This document shows positions 1 through 7,359 of a DNA stretch of 44,426 bases, piece by piece (within the stretch, counting starts at the first letter, position 1; each line of letters starts with the position of its first letter). A program made the translations under genes and the position numbers. Source of the DNA: an uncultured Porphyromonadaceae bacterium (GTDB lineage Bacteria > Bacteroidota > Bacteroidia > Bacteroidales > Muribaculaceae); NCBI GenBank assembly GCA_947177405.1, contig CAMWUJ010000018.1:1-44426 (forward strand), read 5' to 3'. Below the pieces are notes generated by a model, which saw nothing but the letters and a program-made list of their open reading frames with translations, was not told the origin of the DNA and searched no databases.

Positions 1-48
1 AACTGGTGATTGAATTTTACCAAAATTTGGTGGTTTTAAATTTGCTTA

Positions 49-408
49 TTACATACGGTTGGACTTGAAGCATACTTTCTTCCGGATCCAATCAGCACAT
101 TCCTTTGCAACAGCTTTCAACGACAGTTCATTGCGGAGCTTGATTTCAAACTCCGAGCCATAAAGGTCCCGTTCACGATTCAGCCGAGGTATATAAAACT
201 CTCGTTTCTGTTTGTCCGTCTTTTCTGTTATGAATGAAGGTGATGTGAAGATAAAACGCAGTTCTGAAATATCGCTTAACTGTTCCTTCAATTCTTGGAA
301 AGCATAGATAGAGAAACTTGACGCGGCAATCGCCACCTTTGAGCCGGAACGCAAGGTGGCAATCATATCCTCTTTGAGTGTCTTGTTTATATTATCTATA
401 ATTTCCAT
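49..408 (-). pseudogene. N-terminal fragment of a PLD-like/SF2 helicase-type protein
   Basis: The 119-residue product starts MEIIDNINKTLKEDM and contains the stretches SFSIYAFQELKEQL, LRFIFTSPSF and LYGSEFEIKLRNEL, which I recognise from memory as the start of large helicases with an N-terminal phospholipase-D-like domain found on Bacteroidales mobile elements. Those proteins run to about 1000 residues; this one stops right after FKSNRM, so the helicase motor is missing. The ATG at 408 is preferred over a GTG at 426 because it matches the remembered family start. A promoter lies upstream at 555-584. It is probably a recombination remnant without helicase activity. The family call is moderately sure and the truncation follows if the family is right. 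Confidence 0.55.
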
Positions 409-426
409 TCTAACAAAAAAGAACAC

Positions 427-1030
427 CCATGTAGCATCTGAAGGCCGACCAAAGCCTGTAACGACTACAAGGATGTTCCCAAAGTTTTTCGGCTCTAGCC
501 GTATGTCTCTGTATTCTAATTGGTCATTTTACAGATTTATGTTACTTTCAAATGCAAAGATAGTAAATTTCTGTTACATACAAAGCAATTATGACCATAA
601 AGAACTGAATTACGGCTTAAAAAAGTGTCGCAACGAAGAGCTTCACTGAGTTTACCCTTATAATTTATCATTGCGTCTCGTCAAGTGGCGTTTTTGCGTG
701 CAAAGTTACTGCGCCCGGGAGGAACGCCAAGTGACGCAGTGCTTTCCGTCTCCGACTTCACACTTGTCTTTTCCTCCCTTGTGGCCGCAGTTCTTGACTT
801 GCACGAAAAACGGCCAGCCCTGCCGAAGAAACTCAATTGAGTTTCACAAAAGGGAAATGAACGAGTAAGTGAGCGCATTGAAAGTTTACTTACTATGCCG
901 AGCGTGAGTGAATTGCGGTAAGTCTGAATGCCATGCATCGCGAACCAGCTTCGCTGACATTCGCTTTAAGCTTACACGCGATTTTTAATTGCGCAAAGCG
1001 AAATAAATCGGAACTTTAAATTTTGGAACT
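427..1030. other. Intergenic region of about 600 bases with no convincing gene
   Basis: Apart from the promoter at 555-584, the region contains short open frames on both strands (for example 671-868 plus and 681-938 minus) that overlap each other and resemble no family I know. Around 671-742 there is an imperfect inverted arrangement: a segment near 672-690 containing GTGGCGTT and a segment near 722-739 containing AACGCCAAGTGACGC. It may form an RNA structure, but no known RNA class is recognised. Confidence 0.4.
555..584 (-). promoter_or_regulatory. Putative Bacteroidota promoter for the helicase fragment
   Basis: On the minus strand, TTTG (plus-strand CAAA at 581-584) is followed after 18 bases by TATCTTTG (555-562). 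This fits the Bacteroidota -33/-7 consensus TTTG...TAnnTTTG. It would give a leader of about 140 bases before the ATG at 408. Confidence 0.5.
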
Positions 1031-1504
1031 ATGCACAGTTACATTTTTCAAGTGAGAACGGCACCTTTGTCAGAGAATGACTTCCTCGATTCTGACAATA
1101 TCAAGGAGGGTAAAAGTGTATTCTTGGATTACACATACAATATTGAGGAGTCAGAGCGTGAGACCGCTATCAAGAATCTTGTGGAACAGACCCTTCCCAA
1201 AGGTATGTTTTCGCTGAATCCTGACATGACACTGACCTACAACGGAGGATTCCCTATGTGGAAAAAATCTTATTTTGATTCCGTTATGAAAGTTGCAAAG
1301 TCTATCACTCCTGCTAATGTGATGGATGAATACGGCACAATGAGAATCTTGAAAAGGTCTATTCTTAATCCCTTCAATACGGCAACCCTATTTGAGTGTG
1401 GAGAAACTACCGCAGTGAAATCAATCGAACTTATGAGGGTGGTTGCAAATCTCAGCAAGGGAGATAAACTCTATTTCGGTGCCGTCATTGGCTATCATTC
1501 TTAA
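1031..1504 (+). CDS. Hypothetical protein of mobile-element type
   Basis: This 157-residue soluble protein has no signal peptide or membrane segment. It begins MHSYIFQVRTAPL and ends GDKLYFGAVIGYHS. From memory, similar proteins starting MHSYIFQV and ending in a short YH motif occur in Bacteroidales accessory regions beside DUF6926-like genes, as here, where a DUF6926-like frame follows 9 bases later. No catalytic motif is visible and its function is unknown. The two genes are probably co-transcribed. Confidence 0.6.
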   Translation: MHSYIFQVRTAPLSENDFLDSDNIKEGKSVFLDYTYNIEESERETAIKNLVEQTLPKGMFSLNPDMTLTYNGGFPMWKKSYFDSVMKVAKSITPANVMDEYGTMRILKRSILNPFNTATLFECGETTAVKSIELMRVVANLSKGDKLYFGAVIGYHS

Positions 1505-1513
1505 TCAGAAATT

Positions 1514-1749
1514 ATGGAATTTTTTATTGAACCTATTCCGGTCTGGGCTATGTGCTATCTCGTTAATGGAGATAGCACCGGTCTAACAGACGAAGATAAG
1601 ACAATCGTAGATAAATGGTGGAAAGACAATAAGGTATGGACTGTATCGCCTGTAAGTGAAGATAGCGGGAGACCTATCCTTATTTCTCGTATTTTCCTGC
1701 CTTTGGAAAGGCATCAGATGTTATGGATTGTCATGTTATGGTAATGTAA
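1514..1749 (+). pseudogene. DUF6926-like small protein, frameshifted
   Basis: The first 50 or so residues (MEFFIEPIPVWAMCYLVNGD, then TGLTDEDKTIVDKWW) resemble a small Bacteroidales family I know as DUF6926. The initiating frame then runs into an unrelated tail and stops at 1744. The expected family ending, read as PYFSYFPAFGKASDVMDC, is present from about 1678 in another frame and ends with TAA at 1747-1749. Adding one G to the GGG run at 1667-1669 would join both parts into one reading frame of about 78 codons. It is either a real frameshift or a sequencing error. The function of the family is unknown. Confidence 0.65.
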
Positions 1750-1786
1750 AGAGCCCTTTTTATTGACCGCCTCAGTATATGCCGGG

Positions 1787-1818
1787 GCGGTTTCTCTCCG
1801 CAGGCTCCGCGAAACCGC
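1787..1818 (+). other. Stem-loop between the DUF6926-like gene and the next ORF
   Basis: GCGGTTTC at 1787-1794 pairs with GAAACCGC at 1811-1818. A competing stem can form between CCGCC near 1767-1772 and GGGCGG at 1785-1790. No U-tract follows, so it is not a standard terminator. Confidence 0.4.
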
Positions 1819-1866
1819 TATCAGGAAGACTTAAAATCATAGATTAAATTATGAAGATTTTGAAAA

Positions 1867-1895
1867 AGGTTGCAAATACCATATATTTGCAACCT
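1867..1895 (+). promoter_or_regulatory. Perfect 11-bp inverted repeat upstream of the 1913 ORF
   Basis: AGGTTGCAAAT (1867-1877) and ATTTGCAACCT (1885-1895) are exact reverse complements separated by 7 bases. The structure ends 17 bases before the ATG at 1913. It could be an operator or an RNA hairpin near the ribosome-binding region; the sequence alone does not decide. Confidence 0.5.
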
Positions 1896-1912
1896 AATTA
1901 ATATCTTTTTAT

Positions 1913-2149
1913 ATGAAATCAACCAAAGTTATCATCGTGCATCTTATCGGAAAGCGTAAGTCATACGCATTTGGATCTATTGCTGCTATCTTCCATCATC
2001 TATCCCCGGAAGATGTTGGTTGCGGTTATGGATATTTGCGTCGCGCCGGCTTATCCGGAGGCGGAACAGTCGTTACCAAGAAAGCCATTATTCAGCAGAC
2101 AACATTACTGACGGCTCCAAGAAATAGTAACGGAGATTGTGCGAACTGA
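1913..2149 (+). CDS. Small hypothetical protein
   Basis: This 78-residue basic protein starts MKSTKVIIVHLIGKRKSYAFGS and contains a glycine-rich RAGLSGGGTVVTKKAII stretch. It has no membrane segment and no family I can name firmly. I have an impression of similar small proteins with the LSGGGT stretch in Bacteroidales accessory DNA, which is not decisive. An 11-bp perfect inverted repeat sits just upstream. It converges on the toxin gene at 2168-2785. Confidence 0.5.
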   Translation: MKSTKVIIVHLIGKRKSYAFGSIAAIFHHLSPEDVGCGYGYLRRAGLSGGGTVVTKKAIIQQTTLLTAPRNSNGDCAN

Positions 2150-2167
2150 TACAGAGTATGGCCTTGA

Positions 2168-2785
2168 TTAATCCTGGTTCAGAGTTGTCGGAATGATATT
2201 CTTTGCCCATGTAGGCAGCTCGGTAACGTACATTTTTTCAAGTCTGCCATTGCTTAATCTGAACTGAATCCGGGCATCCTGATCATTAACTGAGTTATCA
2301 TAGACATACAGTCTATCCACTAATGGTGCTATAGACTCGCAGTTAATGATGGATTTTGTGTATCTTGAGATAATCTTGCGGATAGGGACATCATGACCAC
2401 CTTCCATAACTCGCTTCGCTATTCTTGAAGCGTTTATTGAAGGATGATTGGTCGATATAAAGAATACCCGGATAAAGAAGCCGGCTTCTTTTGCACGAAT
2501 GAGGAAGTCAATCTTATCTTCTGCAGAGAACACTGTTTCAAAAACAAAGCTCACTTTCTCCCGAAGACATCTTTCACGCCATTCTTCACAATAATTGGCG
2601 GCCTTCAATACTGCATCCTGAGAGTTCCAATCACCAAATTTTTCGTTTGCCACTTGATCGGGATTGATATACACGGTGCCGTCCGCCCATTCATGATGAA
2701 GAAACTTTTGGGTAACGGAAGTTTTGCCGGATCCATTAGGTCCGGCTATTACTATAAGCTCAGGTTTTCTACCGGCCTTAACCAT
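2168..2785 (-). CDS. Zeta-toxin-like P-loop kinase
   Basis: The 205-residue product has a Walker A motif GPNGSGKTS at residues 15-23, an INPDQ segment at 40-44 and a FET motif around E83-T84, the layout of zeta toxins. The best studied members phosphorylate UDP-N-acetylglucosamine and so block cell-wall precursor synthesis; whether this one does is inferred. Its ATG overlaps the stop of the gene at 2778-2987 by 8 bases, a typical toxin-antitoxin arrangement with the small partner first. The length is near the minimum for a complete single-domain zeta toxin. It could instead be a P-loop kinase with another substrate. Confidence 0.75.
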   Translation of the reverse strand: MVKAGRKPELIVIAGPNGSGKTSVTQKFLHHEWADGTVYINPDQVANEKFGDWNSQDAVLKAANYCEEWRERCLREKVSFVFETVFSAEDKIDFLIRAKEAGFFIRVFFISTNHPSINASRIAKRVMEGGHDVPIRKIISRYTKSIINCESIAPLVDRLYVYDNSVNDQDARIQFRLSNGRLEKMYVTELPTWAKNIIPTTLNQD

Positions 2786-2987
2786 TGATTGCTTTGTTTA
2801 TTCTGTCAGCCCATTTTGCCTTAACAGCTTCGGCCTCACGTCGCATTTCTGAAAAATAGGCATCGGTCGCTTGCTCCTGACGTTTCTTTGCGTCATGAGC
2901 CACCTCTTTCATAATCTGAGACAGCATCTCATCACTCGGTTCTTGACCGGAAGTGAAACGATAAGAGTTCATTTCCTGTTCTGACAT
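2778..2987 (-). CDS. Putative antitoxin partner of the zeta-like toxin
   Basis: This 69-residue, highly charged, probably all-helical protein has an alanine/glutamate-rich C-terminal half. The ATG at 2987 (MSEQEMNSYRF) is preferred over an upstream in-frame TTG at 3041, which would add 18 residues not typical of such proteins. It lies directly before the zeta-like gene and overlaps it by 8 bases. The antitoxin role is inferred from position and size; I recognise no named domain. Confidence 0.6.
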   Translation of the reverse strand: MSEQEMNSYRFTSGQEPSDEMLSQIMKEVAHDAKKRQEQATDAYFSEMRREAEAVKAKWADRINKAING

Positions 2988-3098
2988 AATAGAAATCTTT
3001 ATATTATTTCGCAAAGTTACTAATTTTCTCCACCCACACAAGTCCGAGGGTTCATTTAACTATTCTTTTATAAACTGTTAAATGCACTTGGACTTCCC

Positions 3099-3368
3099 TC
3101 AAAACAATTCTGAATGTGTGCCGAATCTTACCAACTTGATTATGTCGGATTCCTTATCCCACCATATCAGTAGTGTGTCGTTTTCCACATGGCATTCCAT
3201 GTGTCCACGATAATTGCCCGTCAGTGGATGAGGTTTGTTTTCTTCAGGTATTGGCAATTCATTTTGAAGCAATCCGAGAATGAACTCCAATTTCTCGATA
3301 ACCTTAGGCCGATTTTTATATCGTTTGAGATCCTTCTTAAACTGAGTTGTGATCTTCAAAGTCTTCAT
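3099..3368 (-). CDS. YafQ/RelE-type mRNA interferase toxin
   Basis: The 89-residue protein has the family layout: a basic N-terminus (MKTLKITTQFKKDLKR), the LTGNYRGHMECHV segment, an LLIWW strand and a C-terminal RFGTHSELF, where H85 matches the catalytic histidine of YafQ. YafQ toxins cut mRNA in translating ribosomes. Its ATG overlaps the stop of the antitoxin gene at 3365 by 4 bases, so the two are translationally coupled. The gene appears intact. Confidence 0.85.
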   Translation of the reverse strand: MKTLKITTQFKKDLKRYKNRPKVIEKLEFILGLLQNELPIPEENKPHPLTGNYRGHMECHVENDTLLIWWDKESDIIKLVRFGTHSELF

Positions 3369-3613
3369 AGAGAATCAACGAAGTTGCGGAAGTTGGAGAG
3401 GTCGAGTGTCTCTAAATTATCAGATGTTTCAGCCTCCTTCATCGCAGCTAAGGTTGTCTTATTCGGCTTTTCCGAAACAAAAGCGAGCAGCACACTCTCA
3501 ACAAGATTGTTGAGACTGCGGTTATGTTTCTTAGCCTCTATCCGGAGACGTTGCAGCAAATTTTCACTTAATCGAAACGAGGTCTGTTTTCTTGTTACTG
3601 ATGATGTATTCAT
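3365..3613 (-). CDS. RelB/DinJ-type antitoxin
   Basis: The 82-residue protein has an N-terminal RKQTSFRLSENLLQRLRIEAKKHNRSLNNLVES segment, spread over about residues 9-40, with the pattern of a ribbon-helix-helix DNA-binding domain, and an acidic C-terminal toxin-binding tail. The ATG at 3613 is chosen; upstream in-frame codons run through a promoter-like TATCTTTG (minus strand, 3634-3641). It precedes and overlaps the YafQ-like gene and probably represses the operon. Confidence 0.8.
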   Translation of the reverse strand: MNTSSVTRKQTSFRLSENLLQRLRIEAKKHNRSLNNLVESVLLAFVSEKPNKTTLAAMKEAETSDNLETLDLSNFRNFVDSL

Positions 3614-3793
3614 AGTTATACCATTTTGTAATGCAAAGATAGTGCATTTGTATAACATATAAAAATTTTGAATTGTTCGACTGCTGATTGCCACAGATTA
3701 TTATGAACTCTAAAGAGCCTGAACAATTTTATAGACTTTTGTTCCTTGTCGGTTTATCACAGCCCCCCTTTCCAAGCCCGGAAAATTCCAATA

Positions 3794-4384
3794 TCATGGA
3801 ATCCAATAATACATCGGTTTCTTTCGGTGTTCAAACACCCATTCTTCAAAGTCTTTCATATTTGATATTCCATTGGCTATCACAGCCTCATAGTATTCCA
3901 CCCCATGATAATCTTTATCTGACGGTGTCTCGAATTTCAACTTCAGAATTCTATATTTCTGATCTATAGTCATTACTTCCGTGATTCTGTCAGCCATTCG
4001 CTCAAAAAAGCCGTCATATTCTGTCCCCTCTTCAATATGGATCACATCAATCTGCCATATATCTTCTTCATACTTATAAAATATATGCCATGCTATGCAA
4101 TGTTCGTCGGTATGAAGTCCGTTGATACACTTTATTTCAATAACATCCGGTAGCTTGGCTATCTGCGCTGCGATAGCAAAACTACTCTCCTCAGTTATAC
4201 CTTTTGAATAGACGTGTAAGTCTATATCTTTATGTGAAGCCAATAATCCCATACGCAAAGAACCGATGAGATTGACACGACAACCATTCTCTTCCCAAAC
4301 ATTGACTATATCCGATCTCATCAGAACTCTTCTTGCCCTTTCCTGATTGTCAAAAGACAGATTAAATATTTCCTCTTGATTCAT
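3794..4384 (-). CDS. Nucleotidyltransferase-fold protein
   Basis: This 196-residue protein has the signature GSLRMGL at residues 41-47 followed by DID at 53-55 and a later acidic IWQIDVIH, matching the GS...DxD...D metal-binding pattern of the MNT/polymerase-beta-like nucleotidyltransferase fold. The ATG at 4384 is used; the upstream extension would need a TTG at 4402. No HEPN partner is adjacent, so it is not a classic MNT/HEPN toxin-antitoxin pair. The substrate is unknown. Confidence 0.65.
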   Translation of the reverse strand: MNQEEIFNLSFDNQERARRVLMRSDIVNVWEENGCRVNLIGSLRMGLLASHKDIDLHVYSKGITEESSFAIAAQIAKLPDVIEIKCINGLHTDEHCIAWHIFYKYEEDIWQIDVIHIEEGTEYDGFFERMADRITEVMTIDQKYRILKLKFETPSDKDYHGVEYYEAVIANGISNMKDFEEWVFEHRKKPMYYWIP

Positions 4385-4532
4385 AATGTTTGAATTTGAC
4401 AAATACAGAATAACGAGACAGGCAAACAGATATTGTCAGAAGGTAAATTTTTAAGATATTTCAGTAGATAATAATCCGAGCTGGGGATAAGAACCGCATT
4501 ATTTTGTTTTTTTAATCTGAAAAATTAGATAC

Positions 4533-4564
4533 AAAAAACCTCGGAACTACTTGATAGTCCGAGG
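4533..4564 (-). terminator. Intrinsic terminator of ssrA
   Basis: CCTCGGA and TCCGAGG (4539-4545 and 4558-4564) form a 7-bp stem followed on the minus strand by a run of six T. It lies about 40 bases beyond the tmRNA 3' end. Confidence 0.85.
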
Positions 4565-4603
4565 TTGGTCTTCTTTTGTCCGAAGAAGTTCGGTAGTACA
4601 TTG

Positions 4604-5004
4604 TGGAGCTGGAGGGGATTGAACCCTCGTCCAAACGTGGAATCAATAGGCTTTCTACATGCTTAGTCATTGATTTGGTTTTCGAAGTATCACAGGCTCA
4701 CGACTACCAATGATACCCTTAGTCTCTTAATTTCAGATTTATGTCGAAACTCCATAAATCCTATTTCCGAATTTCTCTGCACCTCCTTGTCCAAACGTCT
4801 CGGAACCGGGCAATGGGGAGATGTCTCGTTCGCCTCACTTTGAGGCGAATAAAGGGATCCTACTATACTTCAGATCACGCAGCGAGAGCGTAATTGTTAT
4901 TTTCGCCAATTATAGGTCGATGCTCTTGCGATTATAGAGCTTGAACACCAAAGCTCTGCATGCTTACTTATCGCTTCTACACGCTGTCAAAGCCAGTCAG
5001 CCCC
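4604..5004 (-). ncRNA. ssrA: tmRNA (transfer-messenger RNA)
   Basis: The minus strand starts GGGGCTGACTGGCTTTGACA and ends with the T-arm and acceptor pattern GGTTCAATCCCCTCCAGCTCCA, the classic tmRNA ends, and the acceptor strands are complementary. The encoded tag runs from GGC at 4907 to TGA at 4875 and reads GENNNYALAA, giving the proteolysis-signal ending ALAA. The length of about 400 nt is normal. tmRNA with SmpB rescues stalled ribosomes and tags the incomplete protein. The 3' end faces the accessory region at 1-4500, consistent with use of ssrA as an integration site. Confidence 0.95.
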
Positions 5005-5054
5005 GTTTTGCGATATTTATTTGCAAATTTAATATTCTTTTTCCATTTTGACAA

Positions 5055-5102
5055 ATAAAAAAAGCGAAATCTTTTGAAAATATTGGATTTCGCTCTTTTT
5101 TC
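5055..5102. terminator. Bidirectional terminator between the TSCPD gene and ssrA
   Basis: AGCGAAATC (5063-5071) and GATTTCGCT (5086-5094) form a 9-bp stem flanked by A-rich and T-rich tracts on both sides. It mainly terminates the minus-strand gene ending at 5109. Confidence 0.8.
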
Positions 5103-5108
5103 TAATTT

Positions 5109-5369
5109 TCAGTTGTTTTTCATCTCTTTTAATGCCCGGGCTAACTGGTCGGGACAGGAAGTGGGTTTGTCTTTACAGGTGAGGCCTTCCAGACGTTGGA
5201 TAACTTCTTCTATCGGAAGTCCTTTCGCCAATGCTCCAATCCCTTTGAGATTACCGTTGCATCCGCCTGTAAATTTCACATCCTTCAAAACCTCTACTCC
5301 GTCTTTATCTTCCGTTTCAATCTCAATGGATCGCGAACAGGTTCCGGTAGTGGAATAAGTATATTTCAT
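5109..5369 (-). CDS. TSCPD domain protein (TIGR03905 family)
   Basis: The 86-residue protein begins KYTYSTTGTCSRSIEIE and carries the FTGGCNGNLKGI and TSCPDQLARAL motifs that define the TSCPD domain. The domain also occurs at the C-terminus of B12-dependent ribonucleotide reductases and may bind metal through its cysteines. As a stand-alone protein its role is not known. It is the last gene of a minus-strand group with the lipoprotein (8-base gap) and the lysozyme-like gene. Confidence 0.85.
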   Translation of the reverse strand: MKYTYSTTGTCSRSIEIETEDKDGVEVLKDVKFTGGCNGNLKGIGALAKGLPIEEVIQRLEGLTCKDKPTSCPDQLARALKEMKNN

Positions 5370-5377
5370 ATCTTATG

Positions 5378-6343
5378 CTATTTGTTAGGATTCTGCTGTT
5401 TGTTGGAGATTGAGTCTTTGGACACCTGATTGTTCATCTTGTCGAGCCAATATACTTTCTTTAGCTCATGGTCAATAAGAGTGTCGCGTGCGGAAGTGTT
5501 GAGTCGTATCGGTTTGCTTCTCTTTCCAGCCACCGGTTTTTGTTGGCGATGATATAGTCGAGGGGCACCTGTTTCTGAATATAATTCTATTATATATTCA
5601 GCACTATCGGAGACAACCATTGTGGAGCGGCTGTCGAAATAATAGTTAACATTGCCGACCGACCCATCCACTTCTCTCCTTCCACGGATCACCTTTTCCG
5701 GATGACGTCTCAGATCGCCGCCTCTCATATAGACCGAAAGCCGGTACTCTCCTCCTTTCCCCGCAATATCCACATCTGCAGAAGAAAGGAATACTGAATC
5801 AGCATCTATTCTATACACGGTGCCTTCAGTGATGTCTTCCATCACCCATTCAGGGGTCCAACCTTTTGCGAGAGCGGGTGGAAGCGAGGCCTTTTCCTTC
5901 TTCACAAGAGAATCTTTGAGATTTTTCTCTTTGTTAGAAAGATAATTTACCTCATAGACATCTCCGTCAATCCAGAGATACTGACCATCCTTGACGGTCC
6001 AGCCTCTCCAACCGGATTCACTCCAATCCCCGTGCCCGGACTTCGCTATCACATTTTTCAGAGAATCATCAACCATCACATTATAATAAGACTGCATCTC
6101 CTTCTCGTCTTTGATATCCTTCAAGGGATATGGACGTTCAAGAGGATAATTCACATGTGCAGAAAATGTGGCACTGTCCCTGTTGGCAACGGCCTTCACG
6201 ATTTCCGACACATTGGCCGGCAATGAGTCGTTGACAACCGTTGAGTCGGAAGCAGCCACCGAAGTGCGCGAGCCTCCATTGCAACTGCAAAGCATGGTGC
6301 CCGACGCCACAACTGAAATCAAGGTTAAATAGATGGTACGCAT
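5378..6343 (-). CDS. Putative lipoprotein of unknown function
   Basis: The 321-residue product has a signal sequence ending in LCSC at residues 18-21, so it should be lipidated at C21. A Ser/Asp-rich linker follows, then a region with paired Trp motifs (GHGDWSESGWRGW around residue 103). No known domain is recognised. Its start overlaps the end of the lysozyme-like gene by 19 bases in another frame, which suggests translational coupling. It is probably anchored in the cell envelope. Confidence 0.75.
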   Translation of the reverse strand: MRTIYLTLISVVASGTMLCSCNGGSRTSVAASDSTVVNDSLPANVSEIVKAVANRDSATFSAHVNYPLERPYPLKDIKDEKEMQSYYNVMVDDSLKNVIAKSGHGDWSESGWRGWTVKDGQYLWIDGDVYEVNYLSNKEKNLKDSLVKKEKASLPPALAKGWTPEWVMEDITEGTVYRIDADSVFLSSADVDIAGKGGEYRLSVYMRGGDLRRHPEKVIRGRREVDGSVGNVNYYFDSRSTMVVSDSAEYIIELYSETGAPRLYHRQQKPVAGKRSKPIRLNTSARDTLIDHELKKVYWLDKMNNQVSKDSISNKQQNPNK

Positions 6344-7122
6344 AGCGAGGATGTTAATGGCAGGTTAATGGTTTGATTTGATTTCGAAGTTTGGGGAACA
6401 GAAGTCGCAATCGTGAAGGGATGCGAAAGGGCTCCAAGCATCATCCTCACAGGAGAGAAAATGGAGGATGTAAGGTTGCGTTCACCACTCTCGGTAGCGG
6501 TCTTTGCTTTTGAGGTGGAGGCGGAAACCTTTGTCTGCTGTTTTGTCTCCAAAGAAGCTGTAAGTTCTTGCTCCGCTCCAAGGCGAGAAGTGCGTGTATC
6601 GGTCTCGAAGAGGGCTTCGAATTCCTCTACCCTTCTTTTCTTAAGACCGGCGAGCACCTTTCCTTTGTAGCGGCAATGGGAAAGATAGTTTTCCTTAATG
6701 TTACGGTCCCCGTTTCTGAGTTTTTTAACCACAGAAGATTTGCGGGTGTTTCCCGAACCAATGTTATAGGCAAGCACTCCCAGAATCAGCGAATCTTTTC
6801 CAAACTCTCTGAACGCTGCACAATTCTTTAACAAGTCTTTTCTAAGTAAAGCCTCGGCTTCTTTTTCTGAAAGAGCCTTCGAACGGCTGTATTTCTCCCC
6901 GGGCTTCACCAGATGCCCGTAGCCGATCAACGGCCAATGCTGGGGCTTGTGCAGTCCTTCATATTTCTTTATTATCTGCACAGCCCGCTCAAATGAGGAG
7001 ACGCTCTCTACCTGTTGTGTCGGCTGACCTTTATCGGTCTTGCCAAATCCGGGCAAACATGTAGCTGCCGGAATCATCACAGCAAGGAGAACTAATAAAA
7101 TTGTCGATAACTTTTTCATCAC
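6325..7122 (-). CDS. Exported GH24-like (phage-type) lysozyme
   Basis: The 265-residue protein has an N-terminal hydrophobic signal (residues 4-20), then a lysozyme-like domain with IIKKYEGLHKPQ, where E55 fits the catalytic glutamate of glycoside hydrolase family 24, followed by PLIGYGH. The family acts on the glycan strands of peptidoglycan. The usual TIGYGH threonine is Leu here and the Asp between E and TIGYGH is not obvious, so activity should not be assumed. The C-terminal 80 residues are low-complexity Ser/Thr/Lys. It heads a three-gene minus-strand operon. Confidence 0.7.
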   Translation of the reverse strand: MMKKLSTILLVLLAVMIPAATCLPGFGKTDKGQPTQQVESVSSFERAVQIIKKYEGLHKPQHWPLIGYGHLVKPGEKYSRSKALSEKEAEALLRKDLLKNCAAFREFGKDSLILGVLAYNIGSGNTRKSSVVKKLRNGDRNIKENYLSHCRYKGKVLAGLKKRRVEEFEALFETDTRTSRLGAEQELTASLETKQQTKVSASTSKAKTATESGERNLTSSIFSPVRMMLGALSHPFTIATSVPQTSKSNQTINLPLTSSLCVPSI

Positions 7123-7359
7123 TATTAAAACACTTCTAAAGCTGGTAGGGTTCTGTAATTTCTTTTTAAAAGGGCTTCAAAAAGCCTATTTTTCACTTAA
7201 TTTCACTAAAGACCAAAATCTTTGATGTATTTTTTTAATTTCTTTTCATTTTTATTCCGTATAAATCTCAATTTTTTCAAATATTTTATATAATTTTGGA
7301 GTCTGACCGCGGAAATATCCGTACAATTAATACCAAACTCTCAAACTCAATTTCCACAA
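7123..7359. promoter_or_regulatory. Divergent intergenic region with a putative promoter for the RSH gene
   Basis: The 237-base AT-rich region separates the divergent lysozyme-like and RelA/SpoT-like genes. On the plus strand TAATTTTG at 7291-7298 fits the -7 box; no clear TTTG is found about 19 bases upstream. A clear minus-strand promoter was not seen. Confidence 0.4.

Noticed and set aside
671-938. Overlapping open frames on both strands
   Set aside because: Both are short, mutually antisense, with no family pattern; the region has inverted segments that make chance frames likely.
4604-4640. A tRNA-like 3' end
   Set aside because: The TTCAATCC arm and CCA belong to the tmRNA; no anticodon arm of a normal tRNA is present.
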